Source: Fimenecus sp051881415 (lineage in GTDB: Bacteria > Bacillota > Clostridia > Oscillospirales > Acutalibacteraceae). From it: a stretch of DNA of 35,880 nt. A program made the position numbers and the translations under genes. Location: assembly GCA_051881415.1 (NCBI GenBank), contig JBJEPV010000127.1, forward strand, positions 1-35,880, given 5' to 3'. The notes beneath the pieces are model-generated. The model was given only the letters and a program-made list of their open reading frames with translations, was not told the DNA's origin and searched no databases. Of this stretch, positions 6,614 through 16,000 are shown piece by piece. Numbering within the stretch: position 1 is the first letter of the stretch; the number at the start of each line of letters is the position of its first letter.

Positions 6614-8281
6614 ATGAAATTACGCAGTGACAACATTTTAAACGGCGTGGAACGCGCGCCGAACCGCAGTCTGTTTTATGCAATGGGCTATACAAAGGAA
6701 GAACTCGAACGCCCGTTAATCGGCATTGTTTCCGCGCACAGCGAAATTGTGCCCGGGCATTTTCATTTGGATAAACTCACCGAAGCGGTCAAAGCGGGCG
6801 TGCGTATGGCGGGCGGCACACCGATTATGGTGCCGGCTATCGGCGTTTGCGACGGCATTGCCATGGGGCATATCGGGATGAAATACTCTCTGCCCTCGCG
6901 CGAATTGATTGCCGACAGCGTCGAGACGATGGCAATGGCGCACGGCTTTGACGGGCTTGTGCTCGTGCCGAACTGCGACAAAATCGTGCCCGGTATGCTG
7001 TTGGGCGCGCTTCGCATCAATATTCCGACCGTGGTTTGCTCGGGCGGCCCGATGATGTCCGGCCTTGTGGACGGCGTGGAAACCTCGCTTTCCAAAATGT
7101 TTGAAGCCGTCGGTGCGCGCAAAGCAAATATGATTGATGACGCAAAACTTTGCGAATTTGAAAACAACACCTGCCCGGGCTGCGGCTCGTGCTCGGGTAT
7201 GTATACCGCCAACAGTATGAACTGCCTTTGCGAATCTTTGGGCATTGCCCTCCCCGGTAACGGCACCATTCCCGCCGTGCACGCGGGCAGAACGCAACTT
7301 GCGAAACACGCCGGTATGGCGATTATGCATTTGGTCGAAAATGACATCAAAGCGCGCGATATTGTCAACGAAAAATCCTTGCGCAACGCTTTGGCGTGCG
7401 ATATGGCGCTTGGCTGTTCGTCCAATTCCGTATTGCATTTGTTGGCGATTGCCAAAGAGGCGGGTTGCCCGATGGATTTAAAGACCTTTAACGAAATGAG
7501 TGCGAAAGTGCCGAATCTTTGCCACTTGGCGCCCGCAGGCCCCACCCATATGCACGACCTCAATAACGCGGGCGGCGTGCCTGCCGTACAGGCGGAACTT
7601 GCGAAAAAGGGGCTGCTCGATTTGTCGCTTTTGACCGTTACGGGCAAAACCGTCGGCGAAAATATCGAAGGCGCGTATATTAAAAATACCGACGCCATTC
7701 GTCCGATTGACAATCCGTACAGCGAAACGGGCGGCATCGCCATTTTGTGGGGCAATATTGCCAAAGACGGCTGTGTTGTCAAACGCAGTGCCGTCGCGCC
7801 CGAAATGCTGGTGCATTCCGGCCCTGCACGCGTGTTTGACAGTGAGGACGAGGCGATTGCTTCGATTTACGAAGGCAAAATCAAAGACGGCGATGTTGTG
7901 GTGATCCGTTACGAAGGCCCTGTCGGCGGCCCCGGTATGCGCGAAATGCTCAACCCGACCTCGGCTTTGGCGGGTATGAAACTCGACAAAACCGTGGCGC
8001 TCATTACCGACGGGCGTTTCTCGGGTGCGTCGCGCGGCGCGTCCATCGGGCACGTTGCGCCCGAGGCGGCTTGCGGCGGTGAAATCGGTTTGATTGAAGA
8101 AGGGGATATGATTGACATTGATATTCCGAATGCTTCCGTCAATGTTCGCGTTTCCGATGAGGAATTGGCAAAGCGCAAAGAGCGTTATGTGCCGCACGAA
8201 CCGAAAATCAAGAGCGGTTGGCTTGCGCGTTACACCGCGATGGTTTCCTCTGCCAAAGACGGCGCAGTTATGAAAATCTGA
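6614..8281 (+). CDS. ilvD: Dihydroxy-acid dehydratase
   Basis: IlvD dehydrates dihydroxyisovalerate and dihydroxymethylvalerate in branched-chain amino acid synthesis, and supplies the keto acid for pantothenate. The start is the ATG after GGGAGG (6601-6606), giving 555 residues, the usual length. Iron-sulfur and active-site landmarks are PNCDK (Cys121, Lys123) and the CPGCGSCSGM segment (Cys187, Cys190, Cys193). Where [2Fe-2S] enzymes carry a third cysteine in a PCN motif, this protein has VPGHFHL, as E. coli IlvD does. I therefore infer an oxygen-sensitive [4Fe-4S] enzyme suited to an anaerobe. No T-box or leucine leader peptide is visible upstream; the transposase gene lies directly before it. 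A strong terminator follows. Confidence 0.96.
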   Translation: MKLRSDNILNGVERAPNRSLFYAMGYTKEELERPLIGIVSAHSEIVPGHFHLDKLTEAVKAGVRMAGGTPIMVPAIGVCDGIAMGHIGMKYSLPSRELIADSVETMAMAHGFDGLVLVPNCDKIVPGMLLGALRINIPTVVCSGGPMMSGLVDGVETSLSKMFEAVGARKANMIDDAKLCEFENNTCPGCGSCSGMYTANSMNCLCESLGIALPGNGTIPAVHAGRTQLAKHAGMAIMHLVENDIKARDIVNEKSLRNALACDMALGCSSNSVLHLLAIAKEAGCPMDLKTFNEMSAKVPNLCHLAPAGPTHMHDLNNAGGVPAVQAELAKKGLLDLSLLTVTGKTVGENIEGAYIKNTDAIRPIDNPYSETGGIAILWGNIAKDGCVVKRSAVAPEMLVHSGPARVFDSEDEAIASIYEGKIKDGDVVVIRYEGPVGGPGMREMLNPTSALAGMKLDKTVALITDGRFSGASRGASIGHVAPEAACGGEIGLIEEGDMIDIDIPNASVNVRVSDEELAKRKERYVPHEPKIKSGWLARYTAMVSSAKDGAVMKI

Positions 8282-8308
8282 TTTTCTATGATTTGAACAC
8301 CATACGAA

Positions 8309-8343
8309 AAGCCCTCTGCCAAACGGCAGAGGGCTTGCTTTTG
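8309..8343. terminator. Bidirectional terminator between ilvD and the beta-galactosidase gene
   Basis: AAGCCCTCTGCC (8309-8320) pairs perfectly with GGCAGAGGGCTT (8325-8336) across an AAAC loop. A T-rich tail follows on the plus strand, and a shorter T run on the minus strand. It lies between two converging genes and probably serves both. Confidence 0.88.
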
Positions 8344-8355
8344 TGTGTTTACAAA

Positions 8356-11300
8356 TCAGCGAATGGGGGACATCGTAAAGGTGTAGGCGTATTCGCGGTT
8401 GCCGTGCAAAATATACGGCTCGCGCACATGCGCGTCACCCGGCATATCGCCGCCCACGCCGAGCTGTGCCAAGTCAAAGTTGAATGTGGTAATATCGCGG
8501 TGCTTCAATTCGTGAATATGCGTGGCTTTTTCGAGTTCATTCTGCGAATAATGCCAAGCGGAGAATTGTAACGGCGTGCCGGCTTCGGCTTCAAAGCGCA
8601 ACCCCTTGCCGTCCTTGTCGGTCAATTCCACAAACCGCACATCGGTGCGGTTGCCGTTTTCCTGCGGACGCATATAGTGGTGCTCTAAATCGGTGACAGT
8701 CATTTCGTGCAAACTGATGCGTGCACCCGTTTTGCGGTCACAGTAGGTTTCTTGCGGCCCTCTGCCGTACCATTTCACATATTCCAAATCGCCCGAGAAC
8801 GCCATTTGCGTGCCGAAGCGGGTGAGGGTATGCGTCGGCGTGCCTTTGTGGAAAATTGAGATGGCACCGTCGGGGTACACGGTAATCAAAGACGAAACAT
8901 TCTTCATACCGCCCACAGTCCATTTGACTTCGATTTTTGCACTGCCGTCCGCCTGCACAGCCGCGCTGGCAATATTGCCTTTTAAGCCGTTTGTCGCGCG
9001 TTGCCAAGCGTAATACGGGTGGAACGGAATTAAGAACGGCACAAAGTTCGTGTTTGACAGGTCGTTGTCCGTGACCGCACGGAAGTAGTTGGGGCGTACA
9101 TTGTCTTTGAGCATTTCTTTGCCGTCATATTGGAGCGACACAATCTGCCCGCCTGCAATACGCACCGCGAAGTTTTCGCCGCTTACCGAAACGGTATTTG
9201 CGCCGTTTGTTAAGGTGACGGGTGCACCGTCGTGTAAGACGGGGGTGCTTGCCGCCTCTTGCAACACGAATTGGTCAAAGCCCTGTTCAAAGCCCTGCTC
9301 GCACCAGCGCTTTTCGGTTTTGTTGCGGAACGAAACGGTCAAAACGCATTCTTTGCCCGCCGGGAATTTCTCTTTGGAATAGGGAACGGTGAAATCGCTT
9401 TCCGACAGCGGCGCGGCGTTGACATTTTCGCAGACACCGCTTTCGATTTCCACGCCCTCGGCTTCGACTTTCCAGCAGAAGTCAAAATCGGAAAGGTCTG
9501 TGAACAACTGCTTGTTTTTAACGGTGAAAATCTGTTTTTCGCGGTCTTTTTCGGTGACTTTGATTTCGCAGTAGACCTTTTTCACCTCGTAATAGGACGG
9601 ATGGGGCTTGCGGTCGGCAGCGATAATGCCGTTTGCGCAGAAATAGGTGTTACTGCCCGTCATAGCCGTGGTATTCGGCAACTGCAACGGGCGGCGCGGC
9701 TCGGATTTTTCAAAGTCCGTACCGTACAGCCAATGGTCGCCGTCGGGCGTTTTCAGGCGTAAGGATTGGTCAACAAAGTCCCAAATATAGCCACCGCACA
9801 TATGGTCGTGCGCCTCAAAATCGTCCATATATTCTTGGAAGTTGCCGAGGCTGTTTTCCATCGCGTGTGCATATTCGCAAAGAATAACGGGTTTTGTGTA
9901 TGCCTCTTTCGGAATGGGTTTGGAGTCCGCCGCCAACTGATTGGCAATGTTGTCATACAGCGTAATGGTGATGGCTTCTTTGTTGCAAAGTTTATCCATG
10001 GTGTCTTTTAAGGGGTACATTCTCGAAATGACATCGGATTTCGTCAAATCAAAGTCGCCCTCGTAGTGGAACTGACGGGTTTTGTCGAGCGCCAGTGCGG
10101 CTTCTTTCATTTTGGTGAAGTTTGTGCCGTCGCCCGCCTCGTTGCCCAACGACCACATAAATACGCACGCGTGGTTGCGGTCGCGCAAGACCATACGCTC
10201 CATTTTGTCCACAACCGCGTTTGTCCAAACGGGGTTGTCTCCCGGCACGCCCTTGCGGCGCACGCCGTGGCTTTCCATATCGCATTCGTCCATCACATAA
10301 AAACCGTATTCGTCGCACAAATCATAGAAGAACGGGTCATCGGGATAGTGCGAGGTGCGAATGGAATTGATGTTGGCGCGTTTCATCAAATCCAAGTCTT
10401 GATAATAGCGCTCTTTCGGTACTGCCCAGCCGCAGTCGGGGTCGAAATCGTGACGGTTTACGCCGCGCAGCAGCATCGGCTGTCCGTTAAAGAGAATGCG
10501 CTCGCCGACGATTTCCACCTTTTTAAAGCCGAATCGGATTGCCTTGTAGGTTTTTACGCCGTCTGCTTCCAAAGTGAGCAACAGGGTATACAAATTCGGG
10601 GTTTCCGCTGACCATTTCAGCGGATTTTTCACCGTTTTGCGGATGTTAACCGTTGTACTGCCTGCTACGGCATCAAATTCGAGCGCGCCGAGCTTTTGCT
10701 TTTTGCCGTCCGCCCCGATGATTTCGGCGGTGACGGTTGCCGATTTTGTCTCTTTCGTATAATTGTTTACGGTGATTTCGACATTGGTGTCGCTGTCCTT
10801 GTATTCCGCGTCCAAATCGGTGGTCACAAAGAAGTCGCGCAGGCAAACCTTTTCCTCGCAGAACAAATACACCTCGCGGTAAATGCCGCAAAGCCACCAC
10901 ATATCCTGGTCCTCAATGTAGGTCGCGTCGCTGTAACGGTAGACTTTGGCGCATACCAAGTTTTCACCGGGCTTTATGTATTTGGTCACATCGAATTCGT
11001 GCGGGGTCATAGAGCCTTGCGAATAGCCGACAAATTCACCGTTGACATAGACTTCCAACGCCGATTTCACCGCGCCGAAGTGCAAAAAGATTTCCTTGCC
11101 CTCGAAGTTTTCGGGCAAATTGAAATACCGGCGGTAGTGGCCGATTTCCTGCATATCGTGGTCAATCGAGGGGATTTTCCCTTTACTTCTCGAAATGGCA
11201 CGGGGGAAGGTGCTCGCGTAATAATACGGCACACTGCCCGTTTTTTGCGTCTGCCAAACAGACGGCACAGGAATGGTGCGCCAATGCTCGTCGTTAAAAT

Positions 11301-11505
11301 CCGTTCTGTAAAAATCGGTCGGCTCGTTTCTAAGCCCTCTTTGCCAATGGAATTTCCAATCGCCGTTCAAGGTGATTTTGGTGTCGGGCGCTTCGCGGCG
11401 CACCGCCTTTTTCGCGTCCGCGAACGCAAAGGCAATGGTGTGCCCGTCCTCTTTGTTGCGTTTGATAACGGCGGGATTTTCCCAATCATGTAGTGCTTCT
11501 CTCAT
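8356..11505 (-). CDS. lacZ: Beta-galactosidase, glycoside hydrolase family 2
   Basis: This 1049-residue LacZ-type enzyme hydrolyses lactose and other beta-galactosides. With no signal peptide it is predicted to be cytoplasmic. Domain order follows LacZ: a jelly-roll sugar-binding domain (about 45-220), an Ig-like domain (about 225-330), a TIM barrel (about 335-640), a second Ig-like domain, and a large C-terminal beta-sandwich (about 760-1040). The acid/base is Glu456 (WSLGNEAGDG) and the nucleophile Glu544 (ILCEYAHAME). The ATG is preceded by AGAGGAAA. No lac permease or regulator gene is adjacent: the upstream neighbour is a DUF815 ATPase. A promoter precedes it at the end of that gene. GH2 assignment is certain; substrate is inferred from full-length LacZ similarity. 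Confidence 0.95.
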   Translation of the reverse strand: MREALHDWENPAVIKRNKEDGHTIAFAFADAKKAVRREAPDTKITLNGDWKFHWQRGLRNEPTDFYRTDFNDEHWRTIPVPSVWQTQKTGSVPYYYASTFPRAISRSKGKIPSIDHDMQEIGHYRRYFNLPENFEGKEIFLHFGAVKSALEVYVNGEFVGYSQGSMTPHEFDVTKYIKPGENLVCAKVYRYSDATYIEDQDMWWLCGIYREVYLFCEEKVCLRDFFVTTDLDAEYKDSDTNVEITVNNYTKETKSATVTAEIIGADGKKQKLGALEFDAVAGSTTVNIRKTVKNPLKWSAETPNLYTLLLTLEADGVKTYKAIRFGFKKVEIVGERILFNGQPMLLRGVNRHDFDPDCGWAVPKERYYQDLDLMKRANINSIRTSHYPDDPFFYDLCDEYGFYVMDECDMESHGVRRKGVPGDNPVWTNAVVDKMERMVLRDRNHACVFMWSLGNEAGDGTNFTKMKEAALALDKTRQFHYEGDFDLTKSDVISRMYPLKDTMDKLCNKEAITITLYDNIANQLAADSKPIPKEAYTKPVILCEYAHAMENSLGNFQEYMDDFEAHDHMCGGYIWDFVDQSLRLKTPDGDHWLYGTDFEKSEPRRPLQLPNTTAMTGSNTYFCANGIIAADRKPHPSYYEVKKVYCEIKVTEKDREKQIFTVKNKQLFTDLSDFDFCWKVEAEGVEIESGVCENVNAAPLSESDFTVPYSKEKFPAGKECVLTVSFRNKTEKRWCEQGFEQGFDQFVLQEAASTPVLHDGAPVTLTNGANTVSVSGENFAVRIAGGQIVSLQYDGKEMLKDNVRPNYFRAVTDNDLSNTNFVPFLIPFHPYYAWQRATNGLKGNIASAAVQADGSAKIEVKWTVGGMKNVSSLITVYPDGAISIFHKGTPTHTLTRFGTQMAFSGDLEYVKWYGRGPQETYCDRKTGARISLHEMTVTDLEHHYMRPQENGNRTDVRFVELTDKDGKGLRFEAEAGTPLQFSAWHYSQNELEKATHIHELKHRDITTFNFDLAQLGVGGDMPGDAHVREPYILHGNREYAYTFTMSPIR

Positions 11506-11545
11506 AGTTTTCCTCTCAGTTTTTGCCGTGCGGCATAGTAAATAT

Positions 11546-11574
11546 ATAGTATACCATTATATACCAAAAGTCAA
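11546..11574 (-). promoter_or_regulatory. Predicted promoter of the beta-galactosidase gene
   Basis: On the minus strand TTGACT (11569-11574) is followed by a TACTAT box (11546-11551, 17-base spacer), or by TATACT two bases closer (11548-11553, 15-base spacer). Between them two GGTATA units lie 10 bases apart. The -35 box ends one base before the stop codon of the upstream ATPase gene. Confidence 0.55.
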
Positions 11575-12771
11575 TTATACTTCGTGGCTTGCCGTATACG
11601 CGAGGTATTCAATAAACTGTTTTGCCGTGCGGGGGCTTCTGCCGCCGCTTCTGAGCGCGTGTGCCTCCGCTTTTAGGAACAGCTCGTCCTCGGGCATTTC
11701 AATATGATACTGCTTTGCCAAGTCGCGCACGATGCTCTCATACAGTTTTTTGTCCGGCTTTGAAAAGGTAACTTTTAACCCAAAGCGCGCCGAAAGGCTG
11801 GTCAATTCCTGAATGGTGTCCTGCATATGCAGGTCATCGCCCTCGCGGTCGGACAGCCGCTCTTTCACCAAATGGCGGCGGTTGGAGGTGGCGTATATTG
11901 CAATATTCCGGCTTCTGCCCGACACACTTCCCTCCAAAATGGCTTTGAGCGCGCCGAAATCGCTGTCGTCGGCGGCAAAACTTAAATCGTCAATAAAAAT
12001 AATGAATTTTAAAGGATTCTTGGCAAGCGAATCCAAAATATCGGGCAAATAAAACAGTTCGTTTTTCTTGACCTCAATCAGCCGCAAGCCCTCGTCTTTA
12101 TATTCGTTGACAATCGCCTTCACGGTACTGCTTTTCCCTGAACCTGCGTCGCCGTACAGCAAAACATTGTTGCAGGGGCACCCGCCGAGCAACGCTTTTG
12201 TGTTGGCAATAATGCGGCTTCGTTCGAGTTCATAGCCCGAAAAATCCGCAAGGCGTTGGGGGTCGGGGTGGCGAACGGGCGTTATTTTCCCGTCTTTTAA
12301 ACTGAACATATGGTATTTTGCAAACATACCGTAGCCGATTTTCGCAATGTTTTCGATGCGCTGTGTGTAAACGGCGCGCAAGTCAATCGGTGTGTTTTGC
12401 CATACGGGCAGGGGAATCGAAAGCCCCGTAAAGGTTTGAAACGCCTCGGCGGTCAAATCGCAAAAGTCCTGCAAAACGGCAAGCTCGGTTTGCAATGTAC
12501 GCTCGTAATTTTCCGTAAGCCTCCCTTCGGCGGCACGGCGTATGTAGGCGTTTTCGTCCTCGAATACCAAATCGGCGATATAGTCGCTTAAATTATCGCC
12601 CGTTCTGTAAAGCGCCGCAATAAATTCGCCGGCGCGGGCGGCGGCGTCTTCTGTCCCGACTTCCGCCTGTCGCCTGACGCGCAAAAAAGCAGAAACCGCG
12701 CCGTCTTGTAACAGGGCGCGGAACAGCACGAGCGTACAGAGTCGGTTTTGCAGCATGGATACATCTTGCAT
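11575..12771 (-). CDS. DUF815-family AAA-type ATPase
   Basis: This protein of 398 residues has an N-terminal helical region of unknown role (about 1-170), then a P-loop ATPase domain. The Walker A motif is LLYGDAGSGKSST and the Walker B motif is FIIFIDDLSF. A sensor-like YATSNRRHLVKER segment follows, then the HMQDTIQELTSLSARFGL stretch characteristic of DUF815 proteins. The biological role of this family is not established. I chose the ATG at 12771, with GGAG nine bases before it; upstream in-frame starts lack a good ribosome binding site. The gene is divergent from rpoB, and its 3' end abuts the beta-galactosidase promoter. No partner gene that would explain its function is visible here. 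Confidence 0.88.
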   Translation of the reverse strand: MQDVSMLQNRLCTLVLFRALLQDGAVSAFLRVRRQAEVGTEDAAARAGEFIAALYRTGDNLSDYIADLVFEDENAYIRRAAEGRLTENYERTLQTELAVLQDFCDLTAEAFQTFTGLSIPLPVWQNTPIDLRAVYTQRIENIAKIGYGMFAKYHMFSLKDGKITPVRHPDPQRLADFSGYELERSRIIANTKALLGGCPCNNVLLYGDAGSGKSSTVKAIVNEYKDEGLRLIEVKKNELFYLPDILDSLAKNPLKFIIFIDDLSFAADDSDFGALKAILEGSVSGRSRNIAIYATSNRRHLVKERLSDREGDDLHMQDTIQELTSLSARFGLKVTFSKPDKKLYESIVRDLAKQYHIEMPEDELFLKAEAHALRSGGRSPRTAKQFIEYLAYTASHEV

Positions 12772-12841
12772 GGGGAACATCTCCGAAAAAAGAATAGCAC
12801 TTCGCAATGCGCTGAAAAACACAGCAATTTATAAAAAACGC

Positions 12842-12870
12842 TTGACATATAGACTTGACAGGTGTAGAAT
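12842..12870 (+). promoter_or_regulatory. Strong promoter of the rpoBC operon
   Basis: A consensus TTGACA (12842-12847), a 17-base spacer and TAGAAT (12865-12870) lie upstream of rpoB. A second perfect TTGACA at 12855-12860 is nested in the spacer and could belong to an overlapping weaker promoter with TGCTAT at 12878. The rpoB start is about 170 bases downstream, leaving a long leader. Confidence 0.75.
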
Positions 12871-12877
12871 ATTAAAC

Positions 12878-13042
12878 TGCTATTAAAGTGGTAAGGTGTG
12901 CTCTTGCGCATTTTAAAGCATAGGTAGTTTACCATAAAAAATGCCGAAAAGCAACCCTTACGCCTATGATTTCTTGTAGGAATCTCCAAGTCCCGTTTCG
13001 GGGCTTTGTTGAACAAATATAGAACGGAGAGTGATAAGCCCT
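12878..13042 (+). promoter_or_regulatory. Structured 5' leader of rpoB
   Basis: The region between promoter and rpoB holds no gene. Possible pairings are GTAAGG (12891-12896) with CCTTAC (12956-12961), CATAGG (12919-12924) with CCTATG (12963-12968), and a local hairpin AAGTCCCG/CGGGGCTT (12988-13006) just before the ribosome binding site. The first two interleave in pseudoknot order. No T run follows the last hairpin, so it is not a plain terminator. A regulatory role is inferred only. Confidence 0.35.
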
Positions 13043-16000
13043 ATGGTGAATGTCAAACCTGTCAAACTCGGAAGAAACACCCGTATGAGCTTCTCGAAAA
13101 TCAATGAGGTTATGGATATGCCCAACCTTATCGAAATTCAGAAGAATTCGTATCAGTGGTTTTTAGACGAGGGATTAAAAGAGGTATTCCGTGATGTGGC
13201 AGACATTACGGACTATTCGGGGAACCTGGTTTTAAGTTTTGTCGGGTACCGAATGGATGACACCCCCAAATACACCGTAAAAGAGTGCAAGGAGCGCGAC
13301 GCGACCTATGCGGCGCCTTTGCGCGTGACCGCACGTCTTTTAAATAAGGAAACGGGCGAAATCAAAGAAAACGAAGTATATATGGGCGATTTCCCGCTGA
13401 TGACCGACAGCGGTACATTCGTCATCAACGGCGCAGAGCGCGTGATTATTTCACAGCTTGTGCGTTCGCCGAGCGTCTATTACGGTATGACGCATGATAA
13501 AAACGGTAAAGAGCTGTATACCGCTACCGTCATTCCGAACCGCGGCGCTTGGCTCGAATACGAGACCGACCAGAACGATTTGTTCTATGTCCGTATCGAC
13601 AAAAACCGCAAAATCTTCATCACGACCTTTATCCGCGCTTTGGGCTTGAGCACGAATCAGGAAATCTTGGAGTTCTTCGGCTATGATGAGCGCATCAAAG
13701 CAACCTTGGAAAAGGATACCACCATCAACACCGAGCAGGCGCTTATTGAAGTGTATAAAAAACTGCGCCCCGGTGAACCGCCGACACTCGAAACCGCACA
13801 GGCGCATTTGGACGGGCTGTTCTTTGACCCGCACCGCTATGACCTGTCGCGCGTCGGTCGCTATAAATACAATAAAAAGCTCGGCATTTCCGCACGCATT
13901 GCGGGCTTTAAAGCGAAAGAGCCGATTATCAGCAACTTAACCGGCGAAATCCTCGCCGACGAGGGCGACTATATTTCGTCCGAGCTTGCCTACCGTATCG
14001 AGCAGGAGGGCGTCAATGTCGCCGTGATTGACAACGAGGGCGACGAGGTCAAGGTGTTCTCCAACGGTATGGTGGATATTGCGGAGTATGTCCCGATGTT
14101 TACCGAGGAAGAGTTGGAAGAACTCGGTATCAATGAAAAGGTCAGCTTCTCGGTGCTTCGCGAAGTGCTTGACAAATGCGGCGATGACAAGGCGGCGCTT
14201 TCCGAAGAACTCGCCGCACGCTGTGATGACCTCATTCCGAAGCACATCACCATTGACGATATTTTCGCAACCATCAACTATCTCAACTGCTTAGGCCACG
14301 GCGTCGGCACCACCGACGACATCGACCACTTGGGCAACCGCCGTATCCGTTCGGTCGGCGAACTGTTGCAGAACCAATTCCGCATCGGCTTCTCCCGTAT
14401 GGAGCGCGTGGTCAAAGAGCGTATGACTTTGCAGGCACAGGAGCCCGACAAGGTTACGCCCGCGGCGCTGATTAACATTCGCCCCGTGATGGCGGCTATC
14501 AAAGAATTTTTCGGTTCTTCGCCGCTGTCGCAGTTTATGGACCAGAACAACCCGCTTGCCGAATTGACGCACAAACGCCGTCTGTCGGCATTGGGCCCCG
14601 GCGGTTTGTCGCGTGACCGCGCCGGGTTCGAGGTTCGTGACGTGCATTACAGCCACTACGGCCGTATGTGCCCCGTGGAAACGCCCGAAGGTCCGAACAT
14701 CGGCTTGATTTCCTATCTCGCCACCTTCGCACGCATCAATAAATACGGCTTTATTGAAGCGCCCTTCCGCCGTATCGACAAGGAAACCGGCGTGGTGCTC
14801 GATGAAGTGACCTATATGACCGCAGATGTCGAGGACGATTACAAGGTTGCGCAGGCGAATGAGCCGCTCGACGAAAACAACCGTTTCGTCCGCAAAAAGG
14901 TCAATGTCCGTTACCGCGACGAGTTTATGGAAGTCGAAGCGGGCGAAGCGGACTATATGGATGTCTCCCCGAGAATGATGGTTTCCGTCGCCACCGCGAT
15001 GATTCCGTTCTTAGAAAACGACGACGCGAACCGTGCATTGATGGGCGCGAACATGCAGCGTCAGGCTGTGCCGCTTTTAAAAACCGAGTCGCCGATTGTC
15101 GGTACCGGTATGGAATATCAGGCGGCGGTCGATTCGGGCACGGTTGTGCTTGCCAAGCGCGCCGGTACGGTGACCAAGGCCACCGCGGATGTGATTGAGA
15201 TTACCGCTGCGGACGGCACGGTAGACCATTATGACTTAATCAAATTTATGCGTTCCAATCAGGGCACATGTGTCAACCAGCGACCGATTGTTTCGGAGGG
15301 ACAAACCGTTGCGGAAAAAGAGGTCATCGCGGACGGCCCCGCAACCTCCAACGGGGAAATCTCGCTCGGGAAAAACGCCTTAATCGGCTTTATGACCTGG
15401 GAAGGTTACAACTACGAGGACGCCGTGCTCATCAACGAAAAATTGGTGCGCGACGATGTGTATACCTCGGTGCATATTGAAGAATACGAACTCGAATCCC
15501 GCGAAACCAAACTCGGGCCGGAAGAAATCACCCGCGATATTCCGAATGTCGGTGAGGATGCGCTTGCAAACCTGGACGAAAACGGGATTATCCGCATCGG
15601 TGCAGAGGTGCACTCCGGCGATATTTTGGTCGGTAAGGTCACCCCGAAGGGCGAAACCGAACTGACTGCCGAGGAACGCCTGTTGCGCGCCATCTTCGGC
15701 GAGAAAGCGCGCGAGGTGCGCGACACCTCTTTGCGCGTGCCGCACGGCGAATACGGTATCGTTGTGGATGTGGAAATTTTCACCCGCGAAAACAGCGACG
15801 AATTGAGCCCCGGCGTGAACAAGGTTGTCCGTTGCTATATCGCGCAGAAGCGGAAAATCTCCGTCGGCGATAAAATGGCGGGCCGCCACGGCAACAAGGG
15901 CGTTGTTTCCCGCATCTTGCCGCAGGAGGATATGCCGTTCTTGGATGACGGTACGCCGCTGGACATCGTGCTCAATCCCTTGGGTGTTCCCTCCCGTATG

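Noticed and set aside
12988..13010. Hairpin before rpoB, considered as an attenuator terminator
   Set aside because: It lacks a following T run, so it is only noted as leader structure.
14500..14640. Possible rifampicin-resistance substitutions in rpoB
   Set aside because: The residues at the classic positions (Asp, His and Ser) are the sensitive type.
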